Part shown: piece after piece, positions 1 to 7,989 of the stretch
How positions within the stretch are numbered: position 1 is the stretch's first letter
Layout of the letters: every line of letters starts with the position of its first letter
DNA from: Planctomycetaceae bacterium
GTDB taxonomy: Bacteria; Planctomycetota; Planctomycetia; Pirellulales; Pirellulaceae
NCBI GenBank assembly: GCA_002709045.1
Contig: PAPJ01000034.1
Location: 1 to 36,471 of the forward strand
Length of the DNA stretch: 36,471 nt
Reading direction: 5' to 3'
Position numbers and translations under genes: made by a program
Notes under the pieces: model-generated
What the model saw: only the letters and a program-made list of their open reading frames with translations
Databases searched by the model: none
Told to the model about the DNA's origin: nothing

Positions 1-230
1 CCTTCAAACTCGTATTTCACTTCGTTCAAATTAGACTTCTTTTTGCTAGAAAAGTTCCTCAGATACAGCCTTATCTCTGCGAATTAAGCCGTCAGGCTAT
101 TTCTGTTGATTATGACTACGATTAAATGCGGAGTCAAAATTTCATCAATTGACTCAAACGCTAATATACTTAATCCAACAATGCTTCAGCCTCCTCATAC
201 GCCGCCCGCAAAGAGCCACGCAAACTGAAT
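1..230. other. No intact gene; window edge to integrase remnant
   Basis: I see no complete gene here. One plus-strand frame is open from the window edge for about 40 codons and stops near base 125, but it matches nothing I recognise. On the minus strand, bases 228-172 read as a short peptide ending EEAEALLD before a stop. It reads like a real C terminus, but it runs antisense into the integrase remnant and has no start I can defend. The stretch is most likely decayed DNA next to an old integration site. Confidence 0.5.
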
Positions 231-668
<438 letters not shown>

Positions 669-681
669 CAATATTCTTTGT

Positions 682-709
682 ATTCTAATACGATTTATCT
701 TATCGGCAA
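682..709 (-). promoter_or_regulatory. Probable sigma-70-type promoter of tRNA-Val
   Basis: Read on the minus strand, TTGCCG (709-704) and TAGAAT (687-682) are 16 bases apart. The -10 box ends 13 bases before the mature tRNA 5' end, which gives a leader of about 7 bases. Position and spacing fit a housekeeping promoter, with 4/6 and 5/6 matches to consensus by eye. Confidence 0.5.
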
Positions 710-726
710 GCCGACTCGGGAATTCT

Positions 727-756
727 TTGTGAGTTTTCATTTTTTAGCCCTATAAT
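727..756 (+). promoter_or_regulatory. Probable promoter of the SNase-like gene, near-leaderless
   Basis: A perfect TATAAT lies at 751-756, with TTGTGA (727-732) 18 bases upstream. The start codon is at 766, only 9 bases after the -10 box, so transcription would begin 0-3 bases before the ATG. There is no Shine-Dalgarno sequence in the gap. This fits a leaderless or near-leaderless mRNA. Confidence 0.5.
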
Positions 757-765
757 AAAAAAACT

Positions 766-1521
766 ATGAATTATCACAGTAAAGTCATCGCCGTCTGCTT
801 GTGCTACTCACTGCTGAATTCCCTTCATGCAGAAGACTTTCTCAGCTTCTCTGGCCGAGCCGTCAAAGTATGGGATGGTGACTCCTTTACCGTTCGACTT
901 ACCGAAAACTCCCGGCAATTCCTCGAGCCCTATCTCACACCTCCCGAATACCGTGCTGGCGTGATCACCGTACAACTGGCCGGTATTGACTGTCCGGAAC
1001 GCTCGCAAAATCATCCCTACTGGCAACAGTCCCGTTCACAACTAATGCGGTACATCAACAACCAATACCTCAATATCCAGGTGGAAGTTAACCGCAATCA
1101 ACAAATCAATCGCTCCGCCACTCGATTCTTTGCCGTCGTCCGTAACTATCGAAACACCGTCGCCGTTAATCAGGCAATGATCGCTTCCGGCTGGGCGAAA
1201 GACGACTACCGATTCTCCTTCGGCTATCCTTACGTCATGGCACAATGGGAAGCGATGAATCGCCGGCGAGGTATCTGGGCCAATACTGATCAATATCATG
1301 CCGAGAACGAATTTCGAATGCGACTCTATGGCACCGGTGGAAATACGCCGGAAATCCATCCGCACCCCGAATATCGAACTCAAGGTAACGGTAAACGCGG
1401 GGGCGAAACACCCCAGAAATTCAGTCAGTCAGTCAGCCAGCAATATACGCAACAGCCACGCTGGAAAAATGAAGTACCGGGTAATACTCGTATCAAAGTA
1501 CCGCAGTTCAAAAATCCGTAA
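766..1521 (+). CDS. Secreted thermonuclease-like (SNase domain) protein
   Basis: A signal peptide covers residues 1 to about 22 (cleavage near LHA/ED), so the product is exported. Residues 28-175 follow the staphylococcal nuclease fold order: VWDGDSF (Asp37, Asp39), then LAGIDCPE (Asp75, Glu78), then Arg120, then AVNQAMIASGWA and RRGIWA near the end. Family members cleave DNA or RNA phosphodiesters with Ca2+. Asp37, Asp75 and Glu78 align with SNase Asp21, Asp40 and Glu43, and Arg120 with Arg87. Arg35 is replaced by Gln70, counting back from the conserved Asp. There is an insertion of about 20 residues between the second and third strands. The tail after residue 190 is polar and low-complexity. 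The fold call is firm; whether it still cuts nucleic acid is uncertain. It converges on the PLP-enzyme gene with a 7-base gap. Confidence 0.85.
   Translation: MNYHSKVIAVCLCYSLLNSLHAEDFLSFSGRAVKVWDGDSFTVRLTENSRQFLEPYLTPPEYRAGVITVQLAGIDCPERSQNHPYWQQSRSQLMRYINNQYLNIQVEVNRNQQINRSATRFFAVVRNYRNTVAVNQAMIASGWAKDDYRFSFGYPYVMAQWEAMNRRRGIWANTDQYHAENEFRMRLYGTGGNTPEIHPHPEYRTQGNGKRGGETPQKFSQSVSQQYTQQPRWKNEVPGNTRIKVPQFKNP
1422..1436 (+). repeat. Short CAGT tandem repeat inside the nuclease tail
   Basis: Three and three-quarter copies of CAGT (CAGTCAGTCAGTCAG) lie in the disordered C-terminal tail of the nuclease gene. A tetranucleotide unit would shift frame if it slipped, but this tract is short and falls after the folded domain. 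Confidence 0.4.
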
Positions 1522-1539
1522 CCGTCTGTTAGTTACCGG
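1516..1539. terminator. Possible bidirectional terminator hairpin
   Basis: CCGTAAC (1516-1522) pairs with GTTACCGG (1532-1539) with one bulged base and a 9-base loop. It spans the stop codons of the two convergent genes. There is no clear T-run on either side, so the terminator call is weak. Confidence 0.3.
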
Positions 1540-2647
1540 TCAGCAATTCCCGAATACGTTCACAGACCAAACGCACTTCTTCGTCGTCCAGTTCTATCGC
1601 ATCTATATATAGATAACCCTCGTTGGCATGATGCGCCCGTAAACGTACCGATGGATCCCCTTCAGCCATCCGGCGATTTAATTCAAACACATCGATGCCG
1701 CATACCTCAGGATCCGGCGTGATCTTCGCGCGGGAAAACGGACAGCCATTGGGGTCAGCATCAGCCCCCAATGCCAAGCCTCCAATACCCTCGAGCAATT
1801 CAAGCACCAATGCCACCTTTCGATCCTGCTCGGCTGTCCAGGCGACCATATCCTCCTGTTCACGATACTCCAATGCCGCCATCGCTCCAAAAATCGCCTC
1901 TTTGCCAGCTTTCATCGCCCGACCAATGCCACGATTCTGTAAATAGACCGCATCCACCAGTTCTTTCCTGCCGGCAACGATCCCACCGGTCGTACTGCAG
2001 AGGTACTTATGAGCACTGACCACTATCAAGTCCACTCCCATTTCAATCATAGAACGAATCCGCTGATCCTGTGCCGCGCCGTCGACAATCACCGGCACTT
2101 TATACGCATGTGCCATTTCCACAACACTCGCCAAATCCAACATTCCCTTCTGGACCGTATGGTGTGATTCGACATGCATCACAGCCGCCACACCACCTGC
2201 CTCCAGTTCATATTGAACATGCTCGGGCAACGTGCGGTTAACTTCACCCACCTCGACAACTTCTGCCCCCGCCATCCTGATATTTTGTGTAATCGGCGAA
2301 CCGTAATTTACGCAATGCCCTTTTTGAATTACGACTTTGTTTGTTCCCCATTGGCAATCCGGAAGCTTCAACACTTTAGCTAGATCGCTACCGGTAAGAC
2401 AGGCAGCAACCGATTCCGTCAGGCCGGCGGCCGTACAGGCTGTTACACATCCGGATTCCGCCCCCGTTACGCGACTAATGACCTTGCCGGCAGCCGTCTG
2501 CAGTTCATCAAGATCGTAAAATTCACCCAGACTGGCACTCGCCTGCGCGGCAATCAGTGGTAATACTTTCGCTCCGCTAAGCGAGGTCATTTTCCCGCAC
2601 GCATTGATAATACGACGCAGGCCATACTTCTCATGTAGGTTCGTCAT
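1529..2647 (-). CDS. SelA/DgaE-like PLP-dependent enzyme
   Basis: This 372-residue protein has the fold-type I PLP layout of the SelA-related group that includes D-glucosaminate-6-phosphate ammonia-lyase (DgaE). The opening RRIINACGKMTSLSG is typical of that group. The cofactor Asp is in PVIVDGAAQ (Asp189), and the Schiff-base lysine is in SAHKYL (Lys214). Such enzymes remove ammonia or otherwise act at C2 of 2-amino acids or amino-sugar acids. It is not selenocysteine synthase: it is short, and its neighbours are catabolic. An AGAGGA ribosome site lies 10 bases before the ATG. It diverges from a cog3964-type amidohydrolase, a neighbour pairing known for this group in Enterococcus and Aeromonas. 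The exact substrate is unknown. Confidence 0.8.
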   Translation of the reverse strand: MTNLHEKYGLRRIINACGKMTSLSGAKVLPLIAAQASASLGEFYDLDELQTAAGKVISRVTGAESGCVTACTAAGLTESVAACLTGSDLAKVLKLPDCQWGTNKVVIQKGHCVNYGSPITQNIRMAGAEVVEVGEVNRTLPEHVQYELEAGGVAAVMHVESHHTVQKGMLDLASVVEMAHAYKVPVIVDGAAQDQRIRSMIEMGVDLIVVSAHKYLCSTTGGIVAGRKELVDAVYLQNRGIGRAMKAGKEAIFGAMAALEYREQEDMVAWTAEQDRKVALVLELLEGIGGLALGADADPNGCPFSRAKITPDPEVCGIDVFELNRRMAEGDPSVRLRAHHANEGYLYIDAIELDDEEVRLVCERIRELLTGN

Positions 2648-2733
2648 TTGAATCCCGTCCTCTAATCAGTGACAATAACGATTGCACAAGCACATTATAC
2701 TTTCTTGCTAACCTTCACGCTTTGGATAAGATC
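2648..2733. promoter_or_regulatory. Divergent promoter region, overlapping -10 boxes
   Basis: The bases CATTATACT near 2693-2701 give TATACT on the plus strand (2696-2701) and TATAAT on the minus strand (2699-2694). The two divergent genes may therefore share one AT-rich core. No convincing -35 box is visible for either, so activation by a regulator is possible. No regulator gene is present nearby. Confidence 0.35.
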
Positions 2734-3879
2734 ATGCAACTCGATCTACTTCTCACCGGCGGAACCGTTGTTGATCCCTCACAAAACCTACATGAGGTCC
2801 GGGATCTGGGCATTATCGGCGACACGATCGCTGATCTTTCGAATCAGGAATCATACAAAGCAACGAAAACGATCGATGTGTCAGGATTAATAATCACCCC
2901 GGGTCTGATCGACCTGCATGCCCATGTCTATAAAAGACATGTACCTTTGAGTATCGATGCAGATGCCACCTCGCTAGCCGGCGGCGTTACTACGGTTCTC
3001 GACGCGGGAAGTGCCGGAAGCTACAATTTTGCAGGCTTTAAGCATGATGTCATCGACCGGGTCGAAACCGAAGTACTAGGTCTGGTGAACCTGTCATGCA
3101 TTGGTCTGGTCGCCGCACACTACGGTGAACTTATGGACGATCGTTACGCAGATCCGGAGGGCGTTGTGGAAACGATTCGCAGATTTCCCGGGCAAGCCGT
3201 AGGGGTTAAAATTCGCGCAAGTGCACATATCATTGGTTCCGGACAACAGGGATGGGACAACTTTCTCAAAGCGGTAAAGGCGGCGCGTGATTCAGACACA
3301 TGGCTCATGATCCATATCGGTGAATGTCCGATGACTTTACCGGAAATGATTCCTCATCTGGAACCGGGAGATTGCATCACACACTGCTTCAAAGGTGGTT
3401 CAACTACGGTGCTTAATGAAGATAATGAGGTGCATCCTGAATTAATCGCAGCCAAAAAGAAGGGCATCATCTTCGATATTGGTCACGGTTTTGGCAGCTT
3501 CAAATGGGAGGTCGCAGAGACCGCGATCGCTCAGGGATTCATCCCAAACTGTATCAGCACAGACCTGCATCAAATGAATCTTCACGGCCCCGTGTTCGAC
3601 ATGCCCACAACCATGTCCAAATTCCTGCATCTCGGACTTTCACTCGACGATGTCATCGACATGTCCACAACCCAACCCGCGCAAGTACTTGGCAGGGCCG
3701 GAGATCTTGGCTCTCTCAAGCCGGGCACAGTGGCCGACATTACACTGCTGGAACAACACACAGGCCAATTCAACTTCACCGACAGCTATGACCAAATCAG
3801 AATTGGCGGCTGCAAACTAACCGCTGCAGGAATCGTTCGTCGCGGAAAGCTACACCTTAATTCCAACCGCCTGGCCTAA
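2734..3879 (+). CDS. cog3964-type amidohydrolase (EF_0837 family)
   Basis: This 381-residue enzyme is a metal-dependent amidohydrolase with a TIM-barrel core flanked by the usual small beta domain (LLLTGGTVVDP at the start, GTVADITLL near the end). The binuclear metal site is complete: His62 and His64 in LHAHV, the bridging lysine Lys159 in GVKIRAS, His194 in MIHIGE, His217 in THCFKG and Asp277 in STDLHQ. The group is often mislabelled dihydroorotase or adenine deaminase. Characterised members hydrolyse acetylated (R)-2-hydroxy acids such as acetyl-(R)-mandelate, with the natural substrate unclear. I chose the ATG at 2734 because the upstream in-frame TTG at 2722 adds only four residues outside the family start. 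The last 4 bases overlap the convergent transporter gene. It probably works with the divergent PLP enzyme. Confidence 0.85.
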   Translation: MQLDLLLTGGTVVDPSQNLHEVRDLGIIGDTIADLSNQESYKATKTIDVSGLIITPGLIDLHAHVYKRHVPLSIDADATSLAGGVTTVLDAGSAGSYNFAGFKHDVIDRVETEVLGLVNLSCIGLVAAHYGELMDDRYADPEGVVETIRRFPGQAVGVKIRASAHIIGSGQQGWDNFLKAVKAARDSDTWLMIHIGECPMTLPEMIPHLEPGDCITHCFKGGSTTVLNEDNEVHPELIAAKKKGIIFDIGHGFGSFKWEVAETAIAQGFIPNCISTDLHQMNLHGPVFDMPTTMSKFLHLGLSLDDVIDMSTTQPAQVLGRAGDLGSLKPGTVADITLLEQHTGQFNFTDSYDQIRIGGCKLTAAGIVRRGKLHLNSNRLA

Positions 3880-5279
3880 TATTCCCTGAGCTCTTTATCT
3901 TCAAACGACGGATAAGATGAATGGGGCTCCGAAGGTTCTTGAAATAATGGTTTAGACGTATCAGGAATCAACCAGGTCAAACTGCAAAGCACATACATTC
4001 CAATGACAACATATAGGACCGGATACCACGCTGTCGGTTCTGGAGTAACACCTCCGGCAACATCCGGAACAATCCTCCCGTAGACAAGACTGCCCACAAT
4101 ACCTGCGCCAATGGCCGCCGCATTGGTTAACGCGAACAGCGTAGCGATCACAGGACCACCAATATCGGTAACGGCAGCCCAACGCGTTGCCAATGATATA
4201 TCCGCTCCGATTTTCGCAACACATAGAATCAGCGCAAAAATAAAGGGTTGATCAATAAACAGTAAGGAGACGGCAACCAAAATAGCTCCAGCACCTTTAC
4301 CAAGCGATCCTGTAAACCTGCGGACCCATGTTGTGGAACCATTATTGCGCCGCACTAACTTATCACCCAGTAACCCACCAATAATCCCACCTGCCATACC
4401 TCCGATAAGCGGCAGGGCTGAATAGAATCCGGCCACCTTCTTCTCCAGACCATGGGACTCTTCTAAAAATTGGGGCATCCATGATGAGTAAAATGCATCA
4501 GCAACTGTACTAAACGAAGCAGCCAAAGCAATCAGGACTGCATTGGCGAGTCCCCATCCGGATGCCGTTTTCAAAAGTTGGCCAATGCCCATTCGTTTTG
4601 ATGCAGCATTCGTGTCGAATGCCTCGACACCGCGAACCAAAGCAATTTCTGCAGTATTACACTGAGGATGTTCGGCGGGTTCATTTGCAGCATGCCTGTA
4701 AAACAAAAATGCCCAAAATAAACCGACCAAAGCTAAAGCAATCACGGCAGTCTGCCAGGTATCAGCGAACAAATAAGTCATTGCCAATGGAAAAAACAGA
4801 TAGCAGCAAAATGCACCGCTACGGGATGCCGTGACACCAAGTAAACCCTGAGCCGATGACCGCGATTCAGCCGGAAACCAGACCTTTGTCAAACGACCGA
4901 TTCCGGCAAGGACACCCGACTGCCCAATCCCAAGGGTATATCTGGAGGCATACATCAGCGTGGTCGATGGCGCCAGTGCCAACAGACCAAACCCAAGAGA
5001 CCATACAACCACTGAGCCCGTTAAAAAAAGATGGGCTCCGAACAGGTCAATCACCATACCGGCGGGAACCTGAAACAAGCCATAGGACGCCGAAAACCCG
5101 GCTGAAAGATAACTAAGCAATTCGTTGTGATCAGTTTCAGGTATGCCGAATTTCGCGAACTCTTCTTTGAGATCCGTCTTAATCAATGCAAAAACATATC
5201 GGTGGACATACAATAGCCACGACAAACCAAAGCCGAGCCACAACACCTTACGTCTAACATTGGTCGGGGCTTCAGTCAT
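3876..5279 (-). CDS. MFS transporter, anion:cation symporter-like
   Basis: The product is an inner-membrane protein of 467 residues with about 12 hydrophobic segments split by a central polar loop near residues 200-230. The stretch GLFQVPAGMVIDLFGAH in the second and third helices and the loop after it match the anion:cation symporter branch that imports sugar acids and small carboxylates with H+ or Na+. The start was set at the ATG at 5279, giving an 8-base overlap with the enolase gene stop. The longer frame to 5303 would add eight non-family residues and a 32-base overlap. It is the last gene of the minus-strand operon M81-enolase-MFS, so it likely imports that pathway's substrate. The family is firm; the ligand is inferred. 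Confidence 0.85.
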   Translation of the reverse strand: MTEAPTNVRRKVLWLGFGLSWLLYVHRYVFALIKTDLKEEFAKFGIPETDHNELLSYLSAGFSASYGLFQVPAGMVIDLFGAHLFLTGSVVVWSLGFGLLALAPSTTLMYASRYTLGIGQSGVLAGIGRLTKVWFPAESRSSAQGLLGVTASRSGAFCCYLFFPLAMTYLFADTWQTAVIALALVGLFWAFLFYRHAANEPAEHPQCNTAEIALVRGVEAFDTNAASKRMGIGQLLKTASGWGLANAVLIALAASFSTVADAFYSSWMPQFLEESHGLEKKVAGFYSALPLIGGMAGGIIGGLLGDKLVRRNNGSTTWVRRFTGSLGKGAGAILVAVSLLFIDQPFIFALILCVAKIGADISLATRWAAVTDIGGPVIATLFALTNAAAIGAGIVGSLVYGRIVPDVAGGVTPEPTAWYPVLYVVIGMYVLCSLTWLIPDTSKPLFQEPSEPHSSYPSFEDKELREY

Positions 5280-6390
5280 AACGAACCGTAAATTCTTCTT
5301 CAATAGCCGGATCTAACTCGATCCCCAACCCCGGACCTGTCGGTACCGGCACCCGACCATCCATTACCGGTGGCAAATTAGCAACTAACTTTCTCATCAG
5401 CGGGCTTGGGCGCAAACAGTACTCGACCAAATCACCATCAGGTACCGTGGAAATCCAGTGCAAACTGGCTGCCAGATTGATCCCTGTACTGAAGCAATGA
5501 GGAACCGCCTTACGACCATGTGCTGTGGTCATATCCGAAACCCGTTTACAAACAGTAATGCCTCCACAAAAGGCAATGTCGGGCTGGACAATATCCAAAC
5601 CACGCTCAATCAAGTCTTCAAAATCCCAATGGGTAACATCTCCTTCGCCGCCGGCAATTGGGATTTCACTACGTTTACATAGCTCGGCGTATCCCTTGCG
5701 GTCATCCTGCCCCACCGGCTCTTCCAGCCAGGCAATCCTAAATGGTTTAAACAACTCCGTGCGTCCCAGTGCTGTTTCCCAATCCCAGGCATGGCCGGCG
5801 TCGACCATTAAATCACGCTCCCAACCTACGGCTTCCCGTGCTGCAGCCACATGAGCGACATCCACATCCGGATCCGGTCCGATGGGTCCCCAGCCAAACT
5901 TCACGGCCGTCAATCCCATCTCAACATATTCTTTTGCCATCGCTGCGGTTTCTTCAGGCGTATCTGCAAACAGAACACTTGCATAAGCCCGAACATCGTC
6001 CCTGACTCTTCCTCCAAGCAATTCTGAAACCGGCTTGCCTTCAATTTTGCCTTTCAGATCCCAGAGGGCAATATCAGCACCACTCATCGCATGGATCCCG
6101 GCTCCGCGCCGACCATAACGATTGGTCTCGTAATACATTTTTTCCCAGAGGCCTTCGACGTCGCGTGGATCTTCTCCTACCAGAATCGACGTTAACCCGT
6201 GACGACGAGCAGCACTTCGAGGAGCGTCAAAACAGGCCTTGCATACGTAGGATTGGCTTGTGACTTCACCGATACCGCTCAGACCTTCATCAGTATGAAT
6301 TTTGACAATCAGGACATCCAGTGTTCCGTCAGGAAGAGCCTCGACCACAGGGACTCGCAAATGGATAGGTTCTACGGCTGTTATCTTCAT
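5272..6390 (-). CDS. Mandelate racemase/muconate lactonizing-type enolase superfamily enzyme
   Basis: This 372-residue protein has the N-terminal capping domain and C-terminal barrel of the enolase superfamily, which abstracts the proton alpha to a carboxylate. The Mg2+ ligands are Asp197 (LMVDAGH), Glu223 (WLEEP) and Glu249 (GGEGD). The His-Asp dyad of the mandelate racemase subgroup is Asp271 (QPDIAFCGG) and His298 (PHCFSTG). Lys164 is kept, but the second lysine of the KxK motif is Gly166 (VKFGWG). That argues for an acid-sugar dehydratase-like or one-base reaction over a two-base racemase. An AGGTG ribosome site overlaps the stop of the upstream M81 gene, 5 bases before the ATG, so the two are translationally linked. 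The subgroup is sure; the substrate is not. Confidence 0.88.
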   Translation of the reverse strand: MKITAVEPIHLRVPVVEALPDGTLDVLIVKIHTDEGLSGIGEVTSQSYVCKACFDAPRSAARRHGLTSILVGEDPRDVEGLWEKMYYETNRYGRRGAGIHAMSGADIALWDLKGKIEGKPVSELLGGRVRDDVRAYASVLFADTPEETAAMAKEYVEMGLTAVKFGWGPIGPDPDVDVAHVAAAREAVGWERDLMVDAGHAWDWETALGRTELFKPFRIAWLEEPVGQDDRKGYAELCKRSEIPIAGGEGDVTHWDFEDLIERGLDIVQPDIAFCGGITVCKRVSDMTTAHGRKAVPHCFSTGINLAASLHWISTVPDGDLVEYCLRPSPLMRKLVANLPPVMDGRVPVPTGPGLGIELDPAIEEEFTVRYD

Positions 6391-6398
6391 TAAAACAC

Positions 6399-7865
6399 CT
6401 ATATTTCCAAGTTCACTTCATCTAAGGGAAAGATCGGGCGGGCAACATTCTTAAAGGGCAGGCTGTTTAAATTGGCACTAGTCGAACCAATCACATCGAC
6501 CGCACAAATCTGTGAAGCGATGGCTTCATAATAGGGTCGAAATCCATTGGGTGATTTAACCACAACAATTGCATAGTCCGCCGGTTCACAACCATGGCTG
6601 GCAAACACCTTCTGTCCTACGAAAAACAGACTACGTTCAACGACAAGTATGTCGATATTCTGATGACGTAATATAACAACCTGACCACCAAATCCCGGCA
6701 AACCATTTTCATACGCAAAATGACCGTCATAGGTACGCAGCACATCGACTTCTAATTCAAGCGGAGTAAACCTGCCCGGATCCAACGTTCCTCCCAATGT
6801 CAGTTTTACCCGCCCCCCTTCGCCACAAGCAATTGCTTTTTCGACAGCCGGCTGATCAACGATTGGCACCAGGCATTTTCGCTCAAAGTCCGATTTCAGC
6901 AGAGCCTTAAGAATTTCATTGCTATCACCTGACGCGCCGCTGGCAGTAGCATCTGCAGCATCTGAAAATACGGTCAACCCGTTCGTTTGCCGTGCCACAT
7001 CAATAGACGCTTCTACTGAAATCAGTTCCGCTTTGAATAATTCTCTGTGTTCCCACATAAACCGGGCGATTCGTCGGGCATCCTCTTCTGCCTGTGTGCG
7101 ATCACCATCACGAACAATAAGAACATTGGTTCTCAACTCCGGTACATCGGTAAACGCATTACCGATATTTACTCCGGCCGACAATCCGGTTTCTGAGGCT
7201 TCAATTTCCTGGCACATGCGGATCGCCTCGCCGTATTTACCGGTTGCTGTAATTAATTCATCTCCACGTACCAGCAATGGCAATTTCACCGTAACGGTTT
7301 CGGGCTTTACGTGACCGTCCATTAATTTCAATAAGCAGTTAGCGGCGCGCTGTCCGGTCTCATACTGATCCATATGGGGATAAGTGTGAAATGGTACGAC
7401 GACGTCAATCAATTCCAGCATTCGGTCGGTAAGAATGGCATGCAGGTCAATACTGGCCACTAGCGGCACGTCGCCAACAACTCCGCGCACCCTATCAAGA
7501 AGTAACCCTTCCGGATCTCCTTCCGTTTCACCCGCCATAGCACCATGCAAGCACATGTAAACCGCATCAATTTTATTTTCACTAGCGACTGCGGCCATCG
7601 AGGTAACGATCTCGTTAATAAGACGTTGCAGATCTTCCGTGGGAATAGCACCTCCGGAAACACTGGCGGCACTCATAGTCGGTATAAGTTGGATACCCTC
7701 TTTCTCAGCCATTACATCCATAAAGCCGGAAATCTCCGTCTTTGTACCCTGATATTTTTCTATGATTTGTAGACCATGCATTTGCCTGAACATGGAATAG
7801 TCTGTTGGAAACGGATTAAACGAGGCCGTTTCCTGACGCATTTCGGCAAAAAGGATGTTGGGCAT
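6399..7865 (-). CDS. M81 family (MlrC-like) metallopeptidase/hydrolase
   Basis: The 488-residue protein matches the M81/MlrC family (former DUF1485) from end to end. Motifs are LFAEMRQETASFNP at the N terminus, MCLHGAM (His107), ASIDLHA (His142), PHMDQYETG (His164, Asp166) and GDSNEILKALL in the middle. A C-terminal MlrC domain begins near residue 330. MlrC in Sphingomonas cleaves linearised microcystin peptides. Most relatives sit in catabolic clusters and have no known substrate, so a peptidase role here should not be assumed. No signal peptide is visible, so it is cytoplasmic. It is the first gene of the operon with the enolase and MFS genes. The ATG at 7865 has no obvious ribosome site. 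Confidence 0.9.
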   Translation of the reverse strand: MPNILFAEMRQETASFNPFPTDYSMFRQMHGLQIIEKYQGTKTEISGFMDVMAEKEGIQLIPTMSAASVSGGAIPTEDLQRLINEIVTSMAAVASENKIDAVYMCLHGAMAGETEGDPEGLLLDRVRGVVGDVPLVASIDLHAILTDRMLELIDVVVPFHTYPHMDQYETGQRAANCLLKLMDGHVKPETVTVKLPLLVRGDELITATGKYGEAIRMCQEIEASETGLSAGVNIGNAFTDVPELRTNVLIVRDGDRTQAEEDARRIARFMWEHRELFKAELISVEASIDVARQTNGLTVFSDAADATASGASGDSNEILKALLKSDFERKCLVPIVDQPAVEKAIACGEGGRVKLTLGGTLDPGRFTPLELEVDVLRTYDGHFAYENGLPGFGGQVVILRHQNIDILVVERSLFFVGQKVFASHGCEPADYAIVVVKSPNGFRPYYEAIASQICAVDVIGSTSANLNSLPFKNVARPIFPLDEVNLEI

Positions 7866-7989
7866 AACAAGAAACTCTTAGGTTCACATCTCGGTCAGAA
7901 CCTCTTCATTGTACATCGTGCGGGAACGTAAAGCACAGAGTTCCAAAGCGGCGCTGCATGACTTCACGTAAAACGTGTAAACTAAAAAC
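7866..7989. promoter_or_regulatory. Divergent intergenic region between M81 and CNNM genes
   Basis: On the minus strand, TACAAT (7913-7908) could serve the M81 operon with a leader of about 36 bases. On the plus strand, TAAACT (7978-7983) ends 6 bases before the CNNM start codon. Neither has a convincing -35 box. No repeat or operator-like palindrome was seen. Confidence 0.3.

Noticed and set aside
172..228. Minus-strand peptide ending EEAEALLD before a stop
   Set aside because: It reads like a real protein end, but it has no start or upstream homology and overlaps the integrase remnant in antisense.
808..1383. Minus-strand open frames under the nuclease gene
   Set aside because: They are antisense shadows with no recognisable domains, while the plus strand encodes a clear SNase fold.
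1529..2647. Selenocysteine synthase (SelA) call for the PLP enzyme
   Set aside because: It lacks SelA length and any neighbouring selB or selC, and its partners are catabolic enzymes.
3504..3791. A 95-residue plus-strand frame inside the amidohydrolase gene
   Set aside because: Arg/His-rich shift-frame product typical of shadows; the amidohydrolase frame holds all metal ligands.
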